DNA of 8,227 nucleotides from an uncultured Bacteroidota bacterium (GTDB lineage Bacteria; Bacteroidota; Bacteroidia; Chitinophagales; Saprospiraceae), in assembly GCA_937876435.1 (NCBI GenBank), contig CALEIL010000588.1:1-8227 (forward strand). The letters run 5' to 3'. Position numbers and translations under genes: made by a program. The notes below the pieces were generated by a model. The model did not search any database. It had not been told where the DNA came from and saw nothing but the letters and a program-made list of their open reading frames with translations. Shown here in pieces: positions 5,952-8,227 of the stretch (its first letter is position 1; each line of letters begins with the position of its first letter).

Positions 5952-8227
5952 CTATCGTTTGGTAATAAAAGCGTCGGAGTTCATAATCGTGTTGGCGACT
6001 ACGGTGCCTGCTGCCAGGGAAATCTGATCCAGTGCAGGGTCATACCTGGTTTCGCCCATTTTGATCCATCCATCGCGGGCTGCCGGATTTCTTCTGAATA
6101 CCTCTGTCTGATTTTTATACAAATTCTTCAGTATGGCAAGTTCCCGGGATGATGGAGTTCTCGCCGTAAGCAATCTAAACATGTACGTAATCTGATCTTC
6201 CAGTTGAGAACTATGGTGGAGTGCTTTTTCACAAATCACTTTCGATGCTTCCAAAAACTGAGGATCATTCAGCAGCACCAGTGCCTGCAGGGGTGTATTG
6301 GTTTCCTGCCGGCTAACGGTACAGTAGCTTCGCGAAGGCGCATCAAATGTATTCATCGAGGGTGGAGGAACGGTTCTTCGCCAAAAGGTATACAAGCTCC
6401 TCCGATACAAATCTTCTCCCGTACCTTCGTCATAGTGAGCACTCACTACATCCCATACCCCATCCGGCTGATAAGGTTTCACGCTCGGTCCGCCAATTTT
6501 TTCGGACATCAGGCCGCTGGCCGCCAAAGCACCATCTCTTATCAATTCGGCGGACAATCTCTGCGAAGGACCCCGGGCCAATAAAATATTCTCAGGATCC
6601 ATTGCTTCCAGTTCTTCCGAAGTTCCGGATGACTGCCGGTAGGTGGCTGACATGACGATCAATTTTTGCATGGCCTTGACATCCCAGTTCGATTCCATAA
6701 ACTCCATAGCCAACCAATCCAGCAACGGAAGATTATCCGGAAAACCACCCTGGCTTCCAAAATCATCGAGATTCTTATGGATTCCCCTGCCGAAATAATT
6801 GTACCAAAACCGATTGACGGCTACCCGTGCGGTCAATGGATGATCGGGATGAAACAACCACCGGGCAAATCCAAGCCGGTTATCGGGCAGGGTATCCGGA
6901 AAAGGTAGTATACTCTCCGGCACATCCGGTGTGACGATCTCCCCCGGGGCATTGTACTCCCCCCGTTCCAATAAATGGGTTTCCCTGGGGTGATCCATTT
7001 CATCCATCACCATAATCTCGGGAATATTTTCCACAAAATCAAATTTCTTCTGCCTCAGTTGCCTGAGATGTTCCCATTGTTCCCTGTACGGTTCTGAAAA
7101 TCTTTTGAAATACAACTCGGCAAAGGAGGATTTTTCCAATTCCTGACCGGTCTGCCCGGGATGATTATCGTCGTAAGTCTGATAGAGCTTCAAAACTTCA
7201 GGAGGGGTTAATTCCCGGTTGTATACTACTACTTCGTCCATCAATCCATCGGTGAATCCTTTTCCACGGAAATCTGCACCCAATTGCAATCCGGGTTGTT
7301 GCCCACCGATCAATCCATTGGCAGAGAACAGGATACCTTTATACAAATTGTCCCTTTCGGTAATCAGGTTTTGCTCACGTCCATCCAGAAACAACCTCAA
7401 TCCCTCTGCTTCACTGGATCCGTCGTAAGTCATCGTCAGATGAATCCAGTCATCAGCAGGCATGGAATCCTCTGTAACTTTGACGATGCTGTTGTATGGC
7501 CACGTGTGCGCCATCAGTATTTCTGCTTTGCCCTCTCTGATATTGAGGTAGTAACCCCTAAAATTGTACAGGATATCCCCGTTTCCTTTGTGAAATATCA
7601 CACCGTTGTCCAGATCCTCCGGGATCTTGACCCATATACCGATAGAAAAGGGATCTCCCCGGCCAAAAACCCCGGTTTGGCCCAGACCTAGAATTTCATC
7701 ACCGTTGGACTGGAAAGCATAGCCTGATTTTCCGGGAACCAGAACCGGATCTGCCACGGACCCCTTTATTTTTGGATCTACCGCATTGATCGTCGTACCG
7801 TCTTCAAATTCATCCAGGGTAAAATGGGCCTCGAGTCCACTTTTGAAATCAAAATCGTATCCATCCTTATTCGTTTTCAACCAGGCGTTAAAAGACTCCT
7901 GTTGATTCTGCATCACCTGCTCCAATTCCACTTCTGCATTTTCAATTTCAGAATCCAGGAAATGGATGATACTGTCTTTGGTTGCATCCGTCAATAACAT
8001 GGTGGGAACCGGCGTCGCATTATCCCAGGATATCTGACCCGCTTCATCGATGCTGTTGAAAAAGGCAAATATGCTAAAATAGTCCTTCTGAGATATGGGA
8101 TCAAATTTGTGGTCGTGGCACCGGGCGCATTCCATAGTCAGCCCCAGGAAAGCAGTTCCTGCGGTATTGGTTCGGTCCGCTACGTATTCTACTCTGAATT
8201 CTTCGTTGACTATCCCTCCTTCCATAT
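5952..8227 (-). CDS. DUF1549-LamG-DUF1553 (PSCyt2/PSD1) cytochrome-type protein, 5' end outside window
   Basis: The frame is open to the right edge. The ATG at 8225 is internal, because the protein enters in the middle of a DUF1549 domain, so the signal peptide and any N-terminal PSCyt1 haem domain are missing. Numbering from that Met (757 residues): GGIVNEEFRVEYVADRTNT (3-21) and ECARCHDHKFDPISQKDY (32-49) are the DUF1549 end, with a CxxCH haem motif at 33-37. About 82-120 is a helical linker. Residues about 128-348 are a LamG/concanavalin-A-like jelly roll (LEAHFTLDEFEDG, FSIGIWVK, WIHLTMTYDGS, MDEVVVYNRELTPPEV). Residues about 445-705 are DUF1553: RLGFARWLFHPDHPLTARVA (450-469), NRFWYNYFGRGIH (471-483), RRSLYTFWRRTVPPPSMNTFD (608-628), RQETNTPLQALVLLNDPQF (639-657). 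It should act outside the cytoplasm, with LamG probably binding carbohydrate or protein; the reaction is unknown. It leads the group with DUF1501, the usual neighbour. The stop is TAG at 5952-5954. Confidence 0.92.
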   Translation of the reverse strand, partial: MEGGIVNEEFRVEYVADRTNTAGTAFLGLTMECARCHDHKFDPISQKDYFSIFAFFNSIDEAGQISWDNATPVPTMLLTDATKDSIIHFLDSEIENAEVELEQVMQNQQESFNAWLKTNKDGYDFDFKSGLEAHFTLDEFEDGTTINAVDPKIKGSVADPVLVPGKSGYAFQSNGDEILGLGQTGVFGRGDPFSIGIWVKIPEDLDNGVIFHKGNGDILYNFRGYYLNIREGKAEILMAHTWPYNSIVKVTEDSMPADDWIHLTMTYDGSSEAEGLRLFLDGREQNLITERDNLYKGILFSANGLIGGQQPGLQLGADFRGKGFTDGLMDEVVVYNRELTPPEVLKLYQTYDDNHPGQTGQELEKSSFAELYFKRFSEPYREQWEHLRQLRQKKFDFVENIPEIMVMDEMDHPRETHLLERGEYNAPGEIVTPDVPESILPFPDTLPDNRLGFARWLFHPDHPLTARVAVNRFWYNYFGRGIHKNLDDFGSQGGFPDNLPLLDWLAMEFMESNWDVKAMQKLIVMSATYRQSSGTSEELEAMDPENILLARGPSQRLSAELIRDGALAASGLMSEKIGGPSVKPYQPDGVWDVVSAHYDEGTGEDLYRRSLYTFWRRTVPPPSMNTFDAPSRSYCTVSRQETNTPLQALVLLNDPQFLEASKVICEKALHHSSQLEDQITYMFRLLTARTPSSRELAILKNLYKNQTEVFRRNPAARDGWIKMGETRYDPALDQISLAAGTVVANTIMNSDAFITKR

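Noticed and set aside
6204..7691. Plus-strand frames of up to 135 codons opposite the DUF1553 gene.
   Set aside because: They are antisense shadows of a long gene with strong family motifs; no domain or start signal supports them.

Overview
The window looks like bacterial DNA from the Bacteroidota, possibly near Saprospiria. The evidence is moderate GC by eye, little or no Shine-Dalgarno sequence before the starts, and protein families that marine and soil Bacteroidota share with Planctomycetes and Verrucomicrobia. This placement is an inference from family content and style. No rRNA, tRNA or marker gene is present to confirm it.

All five recognisable genes lie on the minus strand, so transcription runs from high to low coordinates. 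From right to left they are: (1) a 5'-truncated DUF1549/LamG/DUF1553 cytochrome-type protein (5952-8227); (2) a Tat-exported DUF1501 protein of the sulfatase/alkaline-phosphatase-like group (4477-5928), 23 bp downstream; (3) a membrane protein joining DUF2231, a CxxCH haem site and leucine-rich repeats (3064-4434), 42 bp further on; (4) after a 262-bp AT-rich gap with two small hairpins, an exported SGNH/GDSL-type hydrolase (1548-2801); (5) only 4 bp later, a PVC-type 'membrane-bound dehydrogenase' beta-propeller protein (1-1543) that runs off the left edge before its expected HEAT repeats and haem domain. The spacing suggests two transcription units, genes 1-3 and genes 4-5, or one long unit with an internal promoter in the gap. 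No tRNA, CRISPR array, insertion sequence or phage gene was seen, and the plus strand carries no convincing gene.

Every product appears to work outside the cytoplasm. The set combines a likely periplasmic or secreted dehydrogenase, two haem-carrying proteins (CxxCH motifs visible in two of the five), an esterase-like enzyme and a hydrolase-fold DUF1501 protein. It resembles the 'planctomycete-type cytochrome' gene sets (PSCyt/PSD1 domains) thought to act in extracytoplasmic oxidation or breakdown of complex substrates. The actual substrate and electron path are not known and cannot be read from this sequence. The most notable points are the DUF2231-haem-LRR fusion, the SGNH protein with altered catalytic blocks, and the LamG domain inserted between the DUF1549 and DUF1553 halves.
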